This document shows positions 63,398-64,000 of a DNA stretch of 64,000 bases, piece by piece. How positions within the stretch are numbered: position 1 is the stretch's first letter; the number at the start of each line of letters is the position of its first letter. The position numbers and the translations under genes were made by a program. The DNA is from Muricauda sp. SCSIO 64092 (lineage in GTDB: Bacteria > Bacteroidota > Bacteroidia > Flavobacteriales > Flavobacteriaceae), in the NCBI RefSeq assembly GCF_023016285.1, contig NZ_CP095413.1, positions 4,602,501-4,666,500 of the forward strand, read 5' to 3'. The notes under the pieces are model-generated. The model was given only the letters and a program-made list of their open reading frames with translations, did not search any database and was not told where the DNA came from.

Positions 63398-63880
63398 ATG
63401 CTTGTACCTTTTCAATCCCTTCCCAATACCGCACGCATTTGGATTTATCAATGCAATAGAACATTTACGGATAGTGAACTTACGGAAGTAGAGTCCCTAT
63501 TGGGGGGTTTTTTGACCCAATGGACGGCCCACGGTGCAGATTTAAAAGCGGGTTATGAACTCCCGTATGGTCGTTTTATAGTAATTGGTCTTGATCAATC
63601 CATGAACAGTGCATCGGGATGTTCAATTGATGCCTCGGTACATTTTATCCAAGATTTAGAACAAAAGTTTCAAGTGCAGTTATTGGATAAAATGAATGTT
63701 TCCTACAAACAGGGGGAATATATCGCTTATAAGCCCTTAAAGGATTTCAAAAAAATGGCCAAGGAAAGGGCGGTTTCCAAAAACACCATTGTTTTTAACA
63801 ATTTAGTGGCTTCAAAACAGGAGTTTTTAGAAAACTGGGAAGTGCCTGCTTCAGATAGTTGGCATGCCCGTTTTATGTGA
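63398..63880 (+). CDS. Conserved Bacteroidota protein of unknown function
   Basis: This 160-residue soluble protein is of a family that is conserved among Flavobacteria and sometimes labelled ABC transporter ATPase, but no Walker motifs are present, so that label is wrong here. Visible features: IWIYQCNRTFTDSEL near the N-terminus, a central cysteine (ASGCSIDASVHF) and a C-terminal helix with WHARF at the end. No signal peptide. It starts 2 bases after the LamG-like gene. Its function is unknown. Confidence 0.8.
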   Translation: MLVPFQSLPNTARIWIYQCNRTFTDSELTEVESLLGGFLTQWTAHGADLKAGYELPYGRFIVIGLDQSMNSASGCSIDASVHFIQDLEQKFQVQLLDKMNVSYKQGEYIAYKPLKDFKKMAKERAVSKNTIVFNNLVASKQEFLENWEVPASDSWHARFM

Positions 63881-63939
63881 TTTTATCACTTAAAATTGTC
63901 CTTACATCATATTTTTAGGGCACTTTTCGACCAAATACA

Positions 63940-63947
63940 TATTTTTG
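63940..63947 (+). promoter_or_regulatory. -7 element for the last, cut gene
   Basis: TATTTTTG matches TAnnTTTG; the transcript would start near 63954, about 20 bases before the ATG at 63973. Confidence 0.45.
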
Positions 63948-63972
63948 GTACGTAAATTGAACCCAACAATTT

Positions 63973-64000
63973 ATGAGTATAAAATACTATTGCTTAACCC
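63973..64000 (+). CDS. Start of an unidentified gene cut by the window
   Basis: An ATG at 63973 opens nine codons (MSIKYYCLT) before the window ends. A good -7 promoter element lies upstream. Nothing more can be said about the product. Confidence 0.45.

Noticed and set aside
63398..63880. Label ABC transporter ATPase for the 160-residue protein.
   Set aside because: No Walker A, Walker B or signature motif is present.

Overview
The window is a 64 kb chromosomal segment of a marine-type member of the Flavobacteriaceae (Bacteroidota). This is supported by type IX secretion (T9SS) signals (a Por-type C-terminal sorting domain in 17841-19175, a gliding/CHU_C-type C-terminus in 34648-40092, and a PorP/SprF partner at 40114-41001), by DUF349, DUF368, DUF4159 and OstA-like families in forms typical of the phylum, by the TAnnTTTG promoter -7 element in many gene leaders, and by weak use of Shine-Dalgarno sites. 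The gene styles recall the Muricauda/Allomuricauda group, but I cannot fix the genus by eye. No rRNA, tRNA, IS element, integrase, phage gene or CRISPR array was recognised.

Layout. 1-4.9 kb: hemolysin III-like membrane protein (cut by the window edge), PAP2 phosphatase plus GT39 glycosyltransferase, a ZIP metal transporter and a THUMP-type rRNA methyltransferase. 4.9-12.7 kb (minus strand): a large DUF349 coiled-coil protein, aroE, two tandem DUF368 (undecaprenyl-phosphate translocase family) proteins, a TPR protein and a class III aminotransferase. 12.8-14.4 kb: OstA-like LPS transport protein. 14.5-20.2 kb: an A/T-rich accessory island bounded by a perfect 25-bp direct repeat. It holds an orphan response regulator, a Sel1-repeat T9SS cargo, a large secreted protein of unknown family, two small unknown proteins and a frameshifted paralogue of one of them. 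Its layout resembles a polymorphic effector/immunity cassette and it is my best candidate for an undescribed system.

20.2-28.9 kb (minus strand): TPR lipoprotein, pabC and pabB (folate), purA, a Fur-family regulator, relA/spoT, Ste24-type M48 protease and a SpoU/TrmH methyltransferase. 29.1-33.4 kb: DUF6503-like lipoprotein, an exported HIT protein, a 5'-deoxynucleotidase, a lipoprotein esterase, a VanX-type D-Ala-D-Ala dipeptidase and a Crp/Fnr regulator. 33.4-41.0 kb: a 552-bp dyad-rich non-coding region, then a stand-alone DUF4347 protein, an 1814-residue calcium-binding thrombospondin-3-repeat adhesin with a type B T9SS tail, and its SprF-like partner, closed by a strong bidirectional terminator.

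41.0-51.4 kb: THUMP-like methyltransferase, AI-2E transporter and DUF4159 operon; divergent DUF1223; rsmE, TfoX-like and tsaD operon; divergent tamB. 51.5-54.4 kb: pfkA, gapA and an N-acetylglucosamine kinase-like gene. 54.4-64 kb: RidA, lptD, then amidase (SPOR domain), MlaD, a two-gene Fe-S oxidoreductase operon with a perfect 28-bp palindrome at its promoter, a LamG-like secreted protein, a conserved hypothetical and the first codons of a further gene.

Taken together, much of the window serves the envelope: LPS transport (OstA-like, LptD), lipid carrier recycling (DUF368 pair, PAP2), TamB, MlaD, cell-wall hydrolases and T9SS adhesins, interleaved with housekeeping metabolism. Start codons were moved from the longest open frame where signal peptides, overlaps or promoter positions argued for it; each case is stated.
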